Assembly: GCF_900497805.2 (NCBI RefSeq)
Contig: NW_020954588.1
Span: 12,837,231 to 12,901,230, forward strand
Direction of reading: 5' to 3'
Source: Vombatus ursinus
Lineage: Eukaryota > Chordata > Mammalia > Diprotodontia > Vombatidae
Length of the DNA stretch: 64,000 nucleotides
Below the pieces are notes generated by a model that had not been told where the DNA came from, searched no databases, and was given only the letters and a program-made list of their open reading frames with translations. Below, piece by piece: positions 11,453-22,600 of the stretch. Made by a program: the position numbers and the translations under genes. How positions within the stretch are numbered: position 1 is the stretch's first letter; each line of letters starts with the position of its first letter.

Positions 11453-11975
11453 GTTGTTTTTCATCTTTCATTTTCTTTTTCTTTTTTTTTAAACGAGGCA
11501 ATCGGGGTTAAGTGACTTGCCCAAGGTCACACAGCTAGTACATGTCAAGTGTTTGGTCTGAGGCTGGATTTGAACTCAGGTCCTCCTGACTTCAGGACCA
11601 GTGCTCTATCCACTGTGCCACCTAGCTGCCCCCATCTTTCATTTTCAAAGAAGACTAATGACATCATAAGTGATGACTCGTGCACAAATTAGATTTAAGT
11701 GAGACAGAGTTGAATAAAGTCCTCACTCTCTCTTCCAGTGGCAAGATAAAAGTCAGGATGACTGGCAGTGACCCAGGATGCAGTGGATGACCTTGGTGTC
11801 TTTGGTGTCTGACCAAGTTCTAAGTACTGCCTCCAGAGCATCCACTTCAGCTGCCTTCTTGACCATGGGAACAAATTTCCTCATCTACCCAGGTTCTGTC
11901 AGGGGAAGCCTTCATGTGTTTGGGGTAGATATCCCTCTTAATTCACTACCTGGTTTGAGGCCTATCAGTTAACCA
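11450..11975. mobile_element. Interspersed repeat of uncertain family, interrupted by a WSINE
   Basis: Outside the WSINE insertion it resembles a dispersed marsupial repeat that I remember with a 'ttctcaaagaggaccaatga' start and 'ggatttaagtgaggcagag' further in. Here these read 'ttttcaaagaagactaatga' and 'agatttaagtgagacagagt'. Neither class nor strand can be assigned from sequence alone, and no second copy is in the window. Confidence 0.4.
11476..11632 (-). mobile_element. WSINE-type SINE with perfect target-site duplication
   Basis: Minus-strand copy: a T-rich tail, 'cggggttaagtgacttgccc', 'ggatttgaactcaggtcct' and 'gccacctagctgccccc' at the head. It is flanked by an exact 14-bp duplication, 'catctttcattttc', at 11462-11475 and 11633-11646. 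Exact flanks and low divergence mark a comparatively young insertion. Confidence 0.92.
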
Positions 11976-12239
11976 TCAACCTAGTTTAGCCTGTCTATGG
12001 AGAGGGTTTTTACCAGTGTGTGACCACTGAACATGCTACAGCTTCTTGCAGTCACTGTTGAGAGCCGAGTGAGAGGTGGACACCAAAGGTGGATGAGCAA
12101 CCGTGAAAAGGGCTCGGCAAGTCCTCACATCAGAGGTGCTAGTCCTCTCTGAACACTCCCCACACTCTAGAGAGAATTAGCCACATTCGGAAGGAGTGAA
12201 GGGGAGTCAAGGGCAACACAATTCTCATTTCTCAGAAAG

Positions 12240-12785
12240 TTTAATGCTAAAATATGACAGTCCACAAACTTACACATGATGGAAGAAACTGAGCGAGCTG
12301 ATGAATAAATGAGACAACAAGGGAACTGGAAGGTAAACTGAGGCAGAGGGCACTAGCAGCATGTCTGTGTGCCTGTGGATGGGGCCAGGACAGGTGGGGG
12401 CGGGGGGAGGGTGTACTGGGAAAGGCCTCCTACAGAAAGTGGGAATTCAGTTGAGTCTAGAGGGAAGTCAGGGAAGCAAGGGGATGGAGGAGAGAAAGGA
12501 GAGCAGATAAAAAGATAGAAAATCCAGAGAAGGAATATCAAGAAAGAAAGTTCATGGTCACTCTATTGTAGCATAGGAGGAAAGTAAGAGTAAAAATGAT
12601 TGGAAAGATAGGAAGGGGCCAGATTTTGAAGGGCTTTAAAAGCCAAACTGAGAAATTATGTTGATCTTGGAGGAAATGGGGGGCCATTGGAGTTTATTGA
12701 GAGAGAAGGGTAAAATAGAACAGTTGAATGGAAGGTAAGTTTGAGTAAGTGGAGAGAGTCTTGAAGCAAGGAAGCCAACTAGAAA
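12240..12785 (+). mobile_element. MAR-like element with extended body
   Basis: Body landmarks are 'aaaggcctcctacagaaagt', 'aggaaggggccagattttga', 'agggctttaaaagccaaact' and 'ggccattggagtttattgag'. A G-rich expansion sits at about 12396-12410. Confidence 0.8.
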
Positions 12786-13029
12786 AAGGTGGTTCTGCTC
12801 TTTCTCACAGGAAAAAAAAACTGCTATAACATCATCTAATATTTTAGAGTTCCCATGATGGAATAATGCCTGGGGAAATCAGAGCACCACATGAGGGTAG
12901 ATTAATAGCATTCCTGAGGGAAGGTTTGTTTTCCTTATCCTGTGTTTTCTGGTCTTACGGACTAACCTTAAGATTACTTTAGCATCTTTTGTATGTTCAG
13001 TTATCTAGTGATATATTTCCCTTTTCTAG

Positions 13030-13150
13030 CCAGTCAGATACATGTATATGTGTGTGTATGTGTAAAAATACACATACACATAATTATAGGTATATACACA
13101 TGCATATGTAGGCATACATATGTATGTACAAATACTCATACACATAACAT
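13030..13150. repeat. TG/CA/TA low-complexity tract
   Basis: Interleaved TATG and CACATA units. Within it, 13053-13064 and 13069-13080 form a 12-bp perfect inverted repeat around four A residues. Confidence 0.85.
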
Positions 13151-13207
13151 TTTACATCAGAATCATTTTGGGAAAAAAAACCCAATAATATCCTCTTCTT
13201 CTTTTAT

Positions 13208-13640
13208 CACAGGAGCTGGGGAAGTGGAGAGAGTGCTGGAATCAAAGGACCTGAGCTCAAGCCCTCACTCTTTGACTTAATGTATGTATAACCTTGAGCA
13301 TAAGTCACTTAACTTGCCTGGCCCTCAGTTTTGTTGTTCTGTTCTTTCCCTTGTGTCCAACTCTTTGTGACCCCATTTGGGGTCTACTTGGCAAAGATGC
13401 TGGAGTGGTTTGCCATTTCCTTCTCCAGCTCATTTTACAGATGAGGAAACTGAGGCCAACAGGGATAAATGATTTGTCAAGGGTCACACAGGTAGGAAGT
13501 ATCTGAGGCTGGATTTGAACTCTCTTCTTCCTGCATCCTGGCTGGTACTTTATCCACTGGGTCACCTAGCTGCTCTCAGGGCATCTGCTCCGTCATCTGT
13601 AAATTAAGGGGGTGAGATTAGATGGCCTTGATCAATTATC
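13208..13640 (+). mobile_element. tRNA-derived SINE, split by a nested SINE
   Basis: The head and body ('agagtgctggaatcaaagga', 'ctgagctcaagccctcactc') run to about 13328. The element resumes after 13578 with 'ccgtcatctgtaaattaagg' and 'gattagatggccttgatcaa'. The gap is exactly filled by the RTE-tailed SINE below. Confidence 0.75.
13330..13578 (-). mobile_element. RTE-tailed SINE, nested
   Basis: Minus-strand order: 'actctttgtgaccccatttg', 'gagtggtttgccatttcctt', 'cattttacagatgaggaaac', then the head with 'gggtcacctagctgct'. A short 'ctcag' occurs on both flanks. Confidence 0.9.
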
Positions 13641-13744
13641 TTTTATTTTCTTTGGCTTTACCTCATTCTAGGTGTGTCTATATAAATATTGCTGATCTAA
13701 CTCATTTCAACAATCAAATTCAAAAAAGAAACATTTGTTAAAAT

Positions 13745-13932
13745 CCCACATCAGGCCTCAGACTTGTGCTAGCTGTGGGATCCTGGCTACTAACCCTATT
13801 TGCCTCAGTTTCCTCATCTGTAAAATGAGCTGGGGAAGGAAATGGTAAACCACTCCAGTATGTTTGCCAAAAAAACCCCAAATGGGGTCATGAAGAGTGG
13901 AACACAACTGCAAACAACACAACAACAACTAT
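13745..13932 (+). mobile_element. RTE-tailed SINE, 5'-truncated
   Basis: Starts within the body at 'cctcagacttgtgctagctg' and runs through 'cctcatctgtaaaatgagct', 'accccaaatggggtcatga' and 'agtggaacacaactgc' to an A/C-rich end. Confidence 0.88.
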
Positions 13933-13934
13933 AC

Positions 13935-14145
13935 GAGAAGCACCATCGCTTAATAGATAGAGAAGAAGTCAGTAAGACCTGGGTTCAAGTCCTGCCTCTG
14001 ACACATAATGGGTATGTGACCTTGCTCAAGTTTCTGGATGTCCAGCACCTAGCAGAGTGCCTTACACACAGTAATCAGTGATTAAATGTTTATTGAATAT
14101 TGAACAAATGAATTGCAATGCTAAGACTATTAATTACAACAAAAA
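13935..14145 (+). mobile_element. tRNA-SINE head joined to an L2-like tail
   Basis: A SINE head ('cctgggttcaagtcctgcct', 'gggtatgtgaccttgctcaa') passes at about 14040 into 'agcacctagcagagtgcctt' and 'attaaatgtttattgaatat', an L2-type end. Bases 14045-14138 resemble 15913-16006. Confidence 0.65.
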
Positions 14146-14394
14146 TGGAACCCTACAGGTCACATTGATTTAGAAAATCACAGGTTAACATTATCTATGT
14201 TGCATTTTTTGTTTATTTTGTTACTCAGGTTTTAGGCTTCTTGCAGCCTACCTGCTGGTATTTTGACACCTCTGCTCTAGATAACTCTCCAAGACTATAA
14301 TTTGCTGGGGTATCTACCTGCATTGATATAGGAAGCTCATTCAATAGATGACAAAACTGAGGTCCAAAGAAGTTGTGACTTACTCATTTCTTTT

Positions 14395-14480
14395 TTTAGG
14401 TCACAGAATTAAATCACAGTCATAGAATTCTTAGAGTTGGAAAAGAACCTGAGGGACCATCTATTACAATGTCCTTTTTG
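14395..14480 (+). mobile_element. MIR-like SINE fragment
   Basis: Only the opening is visible: 'agaattcttagagttggaaa' and 'gaacctgagggaccatctat'. Confidence 0.5.
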
Positions 14481-14807
14481 TACCAATGCTGACGTGTAGG
14501 TCCGGAGAAGTTAGCCACAGCCTTTCTAAGACTGTTTCCTCATGAATGAGATGAAAAGTTATTAGGAAGGTCAATGAAGTCACTCTTGAAATGCCAAGGT
14601 AAAGCACTGTGGAAAGGGTTTTAGTCATAAAAATCACCCCCTTCATCTCCTTCCTGAGTGATGGTTCAAAATTTCACCCAATTCTCTGGTCTAGACAGTT
14701 AAAAGCAGTCTTACTTAAAAGTCAGTCTATAGGATGGGGAGAAAGACCACCCTGTACCATACTTCCCAATTTTCCACCATCATAATAACAACTGTGATTT
14801 AGTAGAA

Positions 14808-14985
14808 TACAAGGTGGTATAGTCGAAGGAGGATTAGACTAAGTTTTGGCTTTGTTTCTGCCATGAGCTAGCTGTGTGACTCTGGGCAAGTCCTTTAAAC
14901 TCTCTGAGCCTCAGTTTCCTCAGCTATAAAGTGAGGAGGATGTACTAGATGATCTCCATTTCAGCTCTAGCATTCTTTGAAATTC
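14808..14985 (+). mobile_element. tRNA-derived SINE ending 'gatctccatttcagctct'
   Basis: Contains 'agctagctgtgtgactctgg', 'gagcctcagtttcctcagct', 'ggatgtactagatgatctcc' and 'cagctctagcattctttga'. Confidence 0.8.
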
Positions 14986-15044
14986 ATTTATGGATTCATG
15001 TGTTCCATCAAAGGAATTTGTGAATAATAAGCAAATTCTCCCCA

Positions 15045-15190
15045 CCTTCATTTCCTCTGCTATAAAACAGGAAGAATTAATACCACCAAGTTCACAAGCT
15101 TGAGATTGTTGTTTGGGTCAAATGAGATAATCTGCACATACCTTGAAATGATCTATCAATTCTAGCTATTATTATTATTATTAATAATTG
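15045..15190 (+). mobile_element. THER1/MIR3-type SINE, 3' part
   Basis: Shows 'ttcctctgctataaaacagg', 'ggtcaaatgagataatctgc' and 'caattctagctattattatt', ending in a TTA run. Confidence 0.7.
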
Positions 15191-15194
15191 TATA

Positions 15195-15780
15195 TGAGGA
15201 AATAGAAATTCAGAGTTGCCCACTTTTCCTGCTGTTCCAGCCAGGTCAGGAGAAGTCACATACAGTTAAGCAGGAATGGACACTAAAAGCCCTTTTCCCC
15301 TTCTCCCTCTTGACTGGTCACTGACTATTCTATGGGAGAAAACCCAGAATCATCATTCCACTCTAAATTTCATCCCTCACCCCCTTCAGATAGGGGATAT
15401 TTCTCTCCCATCTTCTCCCCTATCCTTTCTGAGAGGATTATGCTTTATTTTTTCAGCCAAAGACAAGGTTTATTAAAGATCCGCCATATTAGCTAGACTC
15501 TTGAGGAATCTGAGAGTCTGTGAGGTATTGGCTAGATTCTGATAATCTAAGCAGCGGTTAGATTTTAAGAATCTAAGCCCTGAGAGGACTATGCTTGAAT
15601 GAGCTGGTGGTCACTATATACAATGCTTCTGGTAAAATAGAGGACCATCACACCTTACTATTTGCTCTGTTGCTATTTGCTCCAGGTCACCTAGCCTTAC
15701 TATCTGCCCTTTTACTATATCGTCCAGATCCCCAGTTATTGCCATCTAATCTGCCAATGCTGCCTAAGGAATATGGAGTT
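15195..15780. other. Unassigned stretch with short TAGATT palindromes
   Basis: No family recognised. Around 15528-15576 two imperfect palindromes of the form TAGATT-(5)-AATCTA occur close together. A 62-codon frame at 15595-15783 has no domain. Confidence 0.4.
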
Positions 15781-15784
15781 TAGC

Positions 15785-16012
15785 CCTCCACCATGGAATG
15801 ATGCCATTGGTGGTGTTTCCCCCAAGCTACCTGAGAGCAGGGATTGTCCATTCATTCTTCTATATTACTTCTCTGTTTTATGAACTGTTTCATTTTTGTC
15901 TCTGTATGTCTGGCACTTATTATAGAGCCTTACACACAGTAATCAGCTAATAAATGTTTGTTGAATGTTGAACAAATGAACTGCAATGCTAAGATTATTC
16001 ATTATAAGTCAA
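15785..16012 (+). mobile_element. L2 LINE 3' end
   Basis: Carries 'gctacctgagagcagggatt', 'ttttgtctctgtatgtctgg' and 'aataaatgtttgttgaatgt', the L2-style ending. Confidence 0.7.
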
Positions 16013-16039
16013 TAGGTGTGTGAGCGTAGAGAATGGATG

Positions 16040-16181
16040 CAGGATTGGAGAACCTGTGGCCTTGAGGCCACATGCAACCCTCTAGGTCCTCAAGTGCAGC
16101 CATTTGGATTCCATCAAAGGGCCGCACTTGAGGACCTAGAAGACCACATGTGGCTTCAAGGCTGCAGGTTACCCACCCATG
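16040..16181. mobile_element. Foldback hAT-like MITE
   Basis: An imperfect palindrome. The left arm, 16051-16091 ('aacctgtggccttgaggcca', then 'ctaggtcctcaagtgcagcc'), is mirrored by the right arm, 16126-16170, around a loop of about 20-25 bases. The outer ends 'caggattgg' and, reversed, 'catgggtgg' resemble hAT/Charlie termini. An 8-bp target duplication could not be confirmed: 16032-16039 and 16178-16185 agree at 6 of 8 bases, but the second overlaps the presumed terminus. Confidence 0.7.
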
Positions 16182-16261
16182 GATTAGAGTATCCAAGTTT
16201 CTGGAAACTTTTTTAAAAGTGGTATAATAAATGCCCTAAAATGTCTTATAGTTTAATAAAG

Positions 16262-16512
16262 AAGTAACGTGGTGTAGCAGATAGAGTGATGGATTTGGAG
16301 TCAGGAAGAGCCAGATTTAAACTCTGGCTCTAACACATAATGGCTATGTAACCCTGGGAAGATCACTTAAGCTCTCAAAGTCCCAGAAAACTCCCAAAGA
16401 CTATAAATTACATAGCAGTGTTGCATAGTAGTTCCAGATCTGCACTGGTAGAGAGTTTATTTTTCCACACCAGGCCTGCCCTAAAAAGATAAAAACACAG
16501 GTCCAGTCTTCC
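16262..16512 (+). mobile_element. THER2/MON-type SINE
   Basis: Head 'agagtgatggatttggagtc', body 'tatgtaaccctgggaagatc', then the family tail 'aaagactataaattacatag' and 'gcactggtagagagtttatt', ending near 'aaaaacacaggtccagtctt'. Confidence 0.8.
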
Positions 16513-16514
16513 CA

Positions 16515-17685
16515 CTCTGACTTTCCCCCTCTACCCCCAAAACCCTTTAATAAAAGACCTATGGTTTTTGCTTTTCATTTAGTCAGATTCTGAAGTTACT
16601 TCTTTCTTTCACTTACTGTGCCATATTATGAGCCCATCTTACAATATTAAAAAATTCCTTCCCAGATTTCTTAGCATTTTAATTTGCAGTCCTCAGTCAT
16701 CAGGCCTGCGATTGCTCTTCTGTATCCTCACACTAATGAGCCAACTAGAACCTTTTTCCTAAATTAAATCAACCAAGACACTTCTATGCAATTGTTTTAT
16801 TCCCAGGTCTTTTAGTTAGCTCCAGAAGTAAAGTACTTTCTAAGTAAAAAAAAATTAGAGCTTCTAGTTGTCATAAATAACAATCCATTGAAAAGAATTT
16901 CAGTCATATACATAAAGAATATAATCCCAAAGACCATATGTTGCTCCATTTCTTTTCAAACAGGCCAGGTATCCTGTTAAGATGGCCCAACTTCCTGTAA
17001 TAGAGAGTCAAATGAACATTTTTCTACCAAATGTGTCCCTCTTGGTTCCTTAATGCAGCAGAACAATAGCAGAATAAAATACCAGGCGAATATCTGATAA
17101 TTTTTTATTGGGGGAACGAGGAAGTTAGGATGAATGGTATGGCTCTTAAAGTTAACGGGAAAACATACTCTGGAGCTGGCAGGCCCACCTCAAGACTTTC
17201 TCCCATTTATCAAAAAAATCTCTTCAGTTTTCCAAAGCTCTCTCTAAAGACCTCCTGGGAATTGAAACAAAGACCATATTGTATTCTTGGTTCAGGCTTG
17301 TTAAGTGGCTCATGAATAATCCTAAATGCATCCTCCCTATAAATCTACTTGATGTAAGACTACTGTTACCCCGCCACCAACTTTACTGACATCCATCATC
17401 AACTCCAGAGATGGAAGATTTGCAAAGTGCATCCAAATAACTGTTTTCAACATTTGGTCTATGAGCTGCTTCTGAACACTTTGGTGTCAAAAGAGAAGAC
17501 AAATATAGGAAGGTCTTGTTTTGCTGTGAAGATAGGAAAGCATTTATAATTTTGTCTTCCTTGCTTCTGTGTAACAATCATTTAGAATCTTTGGAGTAGT
17601 TTGAAATGAAGAAGCCAATGAGAATGTAGTTTTGCTAAACGAATTGTACAGATTCAGTTATTTAAATAGATCTGAATATATACAT
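16515..17685. other. Unassigned intergenic stretch
   Basis: No gene or repeat family recognised. Open frames of about 60 codons (17130-17315 plus, 17383-17577 minus) show no domain. Confidence 0.4.
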
Positions 17686-17689
17686 ATTT

Positions 17690-17782
17690 CCCTGCCTGCT
17701 TTTAGAGTCTGCTTTACTATTTTTCTAATCTCCACAGTGACTTGCACTTAATAAATCTTTGTTGATTGACTGATTCCTTGAT
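17690..17782 (+). mobile_element. L2 LINE 3' tail fragment
   Basis: 'gcacttaataaatctttgtt' followed by 'gattgactgattcc' is the L2-type terminal signature. Confidence 0.6.
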
Positions 17783-17826
17783 TTTAAAAATGGAAAAGAA
17801 AGGATTTTAGAGATTCTCAATAGGTG

Positions 17827-18062
17827 GGGAGCTAGGTTATGCAGTAGATAGAGTTCAAGGCCTGGAGTCAGGAAGCCCTGAGTTCAAATCTGGCCTCAAA
17901 TGCTCACTTACTAGCTGTGGGACCCTGGGCCAGTCATTTAACCCTATTTGCCTCAGTTTCCTCATTTGTAAAATGATCTGGAAAAAGAAATGGCAAAACC
18001 ACTCCAATATCTTTGCCAAGAAAACCACAAATGAGGTCATGGAGAATCAGACACTGAACAAT
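17827..18062 (+). mobile_element. RTE-tailed SINE, near full length
   Basis: Head 'ggagctaggttatgcagtag', 'ctgagttcaaatctggcctc', body 'cctcatttgtaaaatgatct' and tail 'accacaaatgaggtcatgga', 'gaatcagacactgaacaat'. Confidence 0.9.
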
Positions 18063-18064
18063 AG

Positions 18065-18175
18065 TAGCTGTATATTTCTTAAGGGTGGAGACTGTCTTAT
18101 TTTTCTTGTTGTATCCCCAGCTCAGGGCTAGAACAAAGCAAACACTAAATAAATCCTTGTTGGTATATTGAAGAT
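18065..18175 (+). mobile_element. L2 LINE 3' tail fragment
   Basis: 'aagggtggagactgtcttat', 'gttgtatccccagctcaggg' and 'aaataaatccttgttggtat' are the closing L2 motifs. The preceding SINE has landed immediately upstream. Confidence 0.75.
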
Positions 18176-18179
18176 ACTT

Positions 18180-19145
18180 CTACTTAAGGAAATGACTCTG
18201 TGTACCCATTTGTTTGCTCCTGTATTGAGAAGAGGGAGGTGGACAAAGTTATTTAGAGAGTTGAGTCCTCTGAGATAAGAAATTCATTGAGTTGAGGCCA
18301 AAGGTGCATGCAGAACATATTTTTTTTTTCAGAGAAAAAAATGTTTACTATGAAACTAATATGTACTTAAGTAGGAGTTAAGGTTTTTTTGGACATTGGA
18401 CTTAGCCCATTGAGTCTCTCCCCTTTATTTTATAAATGAAACACACCCTATGAGCTTTCTAATCTGATCCTTACTTGCCCTGATAGATTGGATCCCCTAA
18501 AGAGTGGCTAACCACTTCTTTCCTCAGGGTTCTCTATCAACCCTATAAACTTGTGGGACTGGGATTTGTAACGCTATCCTTCAAGAGCCCCATGGATTAA
18601 CTAGTTGTCATCAATTAGCTTTTACCAGAAGATAGTTACTGAGAAGGCATAGTGATAACAAAAGTTCAAAATACTCCCCCAAAGAAATGGTCCCTGGAGA
18701 CAGTTAGCTCAAATGGGAGTGAAGTACACATGTACAAAGCATGCTGGGCCAAGTGTTATCTCCTGATTCCTGGACCTGAAAGTCCCCAACCCTCAAGGAG
18801 TCCTGATGAACTTTGCTTTGAGAAGTAAGGTCGGTGATGGATGAAACACTCAATCATCCGGCGTGTCTCCTTCCAGGATGGGCCAACTCACCCCTGAGTT
18901 GGGCCAAGCAAATTGCTCCTTTCTCTTTGGTGGGGCCTCAGGTGACTTTGACAGAACTCTCTGTCTTCCTAGTCACCTGAGTACTTTCATCTCATAATAT
19001 TCATTCACTTAAAACCAGGAAAGAACACAATAGAAACCAAGGTACCGTGCGTTAGGGACACATGGCAGTCAGGTGACAGATTAGGTAGCCTACCTCTTCC
19101 TCACTGGGCAGCTCACAGCAATCTCCTCACTCAAAAGAGAGGGAG
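18180..19145. other. Unassigned stretch, possibly an unrecognised repeat
   Basis: 18400-19110 has more balanced base composition and an elevated run of 'gg/cc' words, but I could not match it to a family. A small inverted repeat (ggccaactca / tgagttgggcc) sits near 18884-18908. Confidence 0.35.
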
Positions 19146-19149
19146 GGGC

Positions 19150-19520
19150 ACACACACACACACACACACACAGACAGAGAGAGAGACAGAGACAGACAGA
19201 AACAGAGAGAGACACAGAGACAGAGATAGGGAGACAGAGAGACAGACAAAAACAAAGAGATAGAGACAGTGAGAGAAAAAAGAGAGAGACAGAGATAGAC
19301 AGAGTTATACAGAGACAGAAAGACAAGGACAGAATAAGAGAGAGGGCACACAGAGAGAAATGGAGAGACAACGACAGACGTAGATATGCAGAAACAGACA
19401 GTGACAGAGATAGATGGAGATGGACAGAAACAGAAAAATAGACACATAGATATAGAGAGATAGAGATAGACACAGAGAAATGGAGAGAATGTGACACACA
19501 CAGAGACAGAGAAAACATTA
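19150..19520. repeat. (CA)n then (GAGACA)n low-complexity tract
   Basis: About 370 bp of CA dinucleotides passing into degenerate GACA/GAGA units, one strand almost free of T. Three overlapping serine/leucine-rich minus-strand frames (up to 178 codons) are by-products of the repeat. Confidence 0.92.
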
Positions 19521-19645
19521 ATTTTTGCTGGAACCTCTTTTTTTTTGGTACATTTCAGCTTTGTTTCACCTGAGTCATCAGTCCCTTCTTCAAGTGGTAT
19601 AAATCCTGAGTCACAATGGACAAAAAAGGCTTCTAAAGTTCCATG

Positions 19646-22600
19646 TACTTGAAACAGAGACATGCAGAGTTAAAATAATGGGCAGGAACAGAATCTAATA
19701 TACTTTAGGTGAAGTAAAAATAGGCAGGGGTAGCAATCATGATCTCAGATAAAGCAAAGCAGAAATGGATCTAATTAAAAGAAATAAGTGGGGAAGTTAT
19801 ATCTTGTTAAAAGGCCTCATGCACAAGGAAGTAATATCAATACAAAGCATATTTGCATAAAATGACATGGCATCCAAATCATAAAGGAAATGTTAAATGA
19901 GTTACAGGAAGAAATAAAGAGTACAACTATATTAGTGTGGGACTTCAAATTCCCACTCTCAGAGCTAGATAAATCTAACCACAAAACAAGGAAGAAAGGC
20001 GTTAAACAGGTGAATAGATTTTAGAAAAGTTAGATATTATAAACTTCTGAAGAAAAACTGAATGGGAATAGAAAAGACTACACCTTTTTTTTCTGATCTG
20101 TACATGGCACCTTCATAAAAACTGATCATGAATTAGGGCATAAAAACTTGACAAACAATTGTAGAAAAGTAGAAATATTAAATTCAATAAGGGACCATGG
20201 AAGCATAGATTAAAAATTAATTGGAAATGAAATATTGTAATCCTAAAAAATGAGAGGATCAAGGAACAAATAATAGAAAAAATAATTATCATTAAAATAT
20301 AACATAAATATAAAAACAATATAAATGATAAAAATTGTTAAAGATAATAACAATGAGACAACATACCCAAAATTTGTAGGATGCTGCCAAAGTAGTGCCT
20401 AAGGGAAAATTTAGATCTCTAAATGCATACATTAATAAAAAAGGGAAAGAGCATGTCAATGAATTGTGTATGCAACTTAAAAAAAAGTTAAAAATCTCTA
20501 ATTAAACATCAAAATCGAAATCCTGAAAATCAAGGAAGAAATGACTAAAATTTAAGTAGAAATTTCACTGCATGAATAAATAAAAACTAGGAGCTGGTTT
20601 AAGAAAAAAACAACAACCAATAAAATAGATAAACCATTGGTTAATTTGATTTTTAAAAAAGACAAAAGTAAACCAGCATTACCAAAAATGAAAAATGTGA
20701 ATGCATCAACAAAGAAGATGAACTAAAAATAATTATTAGGAGTTATTTTGCCCAATTATGTGCTAGTAAAACTGACAATCTAAATGAAATGGATGAATAT
20801 ATAAAAAATGAATTGCCCAGATAAACAGAAGAGTGAATAGAATATTAAACAGCCTCATCTTAGCAAAAAAATCAAACAAGACATAAATGAGCTCCCTAAG
20901 AAAAAAGTCCCTAGAACCAGATGTATTTATAAGTGAATTCTACCAAACATTTAAGTAACAATTAATCCCTGTACTATTTGATTTTGATACCTCGACCAGT
21001 AGGAGCAAAAACAGAGAAAGAAAACTATATGCCAATTTTCCTAAAAAAATTTAAATAAAATAATAGCAAGAATATCGTAGCAGTATATCACTAAGATCAT
21101 ATACTATTACCAGATGGGAATTATCTACAGGAATGCAGAGCTGGTTCAATATTAGGAAAACTATTAGGAAAAATGACCATATCAATAACAAAACAAAACA
21201 AAATTATTATATCAGTAGATGCAGAAAAAGCCATTAACAAAATACAGCAACCATTCCTGTTAAAACACTAGAAATCAGAGGAATAAATGGAACCATTCTT
21301 AAAAAGACAAATAGTATCTAAAACCAAAAGCAATCATTATTTGTAATGGGGATAAACTTGAAGCTTTCTAATAAGATCAGGAGTGAAGAAAGGATGTCCA
21401 TTATTACCATTATACTTCAAAATTGTACTAGAAATGCTAGTTATAGCTATGAGACAAGAAAAAAAATGAATGAATAAAAACAGGAAATGAGAAGAAAAAA
21501 AACTACCACTCTTTGTAGATGATATGACAGTATACTTAGAGAACCTGAGAGAATCAACTAAAAACTAGTTGAAATAATTAACAACTTTAGCAAAGTTGCA
21601 GGAGACAAAAAAAAAAAACCCACATAAATATACTACTACCAAAATCCAAAAGGAAGAGACAGAAAAATTCCATTTAAAATTACTGTAGACATTACAAAAA
21701 TCCTTTGGAGTTTCTCTGCCAAGACAAACCCAGGGACTATATGAACATAATTACAAAACACTTTGCACAAAAATAAAGACAGATCTAGACAGTTGGAGAA
21801 ATATTCATTGCTCATGAATAGGCTGTGCAAATATAATAAAAATGATAATTCTACCTAGATTAATTCATTTATTCATTGCTATATCAATCAAAATACCAAA
21901 GAATTGTTTTATAGACCTAGAAAAAAATAACAAAATGAATGTGGAAGAACAAAAAGTGAAGAATATTAAAGGAATTGATGGGAAAAAAATGTGAAGGAAG
22001 GTGGCCTAGTCATACCAGATTTCAAACTACATTACAAATCAGCAATCATCAAAACAATATGATATTGGCTAATAGAGCAGTGGATTAATGGATTGATCAA
22101 GTACACAATACATAGTAGTAAATGACTATAGTAATCTAATGTTTGATAAACCCAAAGATCCAAACTTTTGGGGCAAGAACTCACCATTTGACAGGGAAGG
22201 CTGGAGAACAGTTTGGCAGAAAGTAAGCATCGACCAACATTCACACCATATACCAAGACAAGGTCAAAATAAAAATACACAATTAAAACATAGAGAGGAA
22301 CAACTTAAAAAAATTAGGGGAGGGTGGGAAATTTTACCAGTCAGATCCCTGGGAAGGGACCAAACAAGAGATAGAGAGGGTCACAAGCAATAAAATGAAT
22401 AATTTTGATTAAGTTCAAAAAGTTTCACACAAATATAACCAATGTAGCCAAAATTACAAGGAAAGTAAGAAAGTGAAGGGAAAATGTATAGCAAGCTTCT
22501 CTGATATAGGCCTCATTTCTCAAATATGTAGGGAATTGAGCCAACGACCCACTGTCCAATTGATAAATGGTCAGAGGATATTATGACCAGGTCATTTTCA

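Noticed and set aside
19090-19663. Minus-strand frames of 142 and 178 codons, rich in Ser, Leu, Cys and Val
   Set aside because: They translate the GACA/GAGA low-complexity tract and have no domain or start context.
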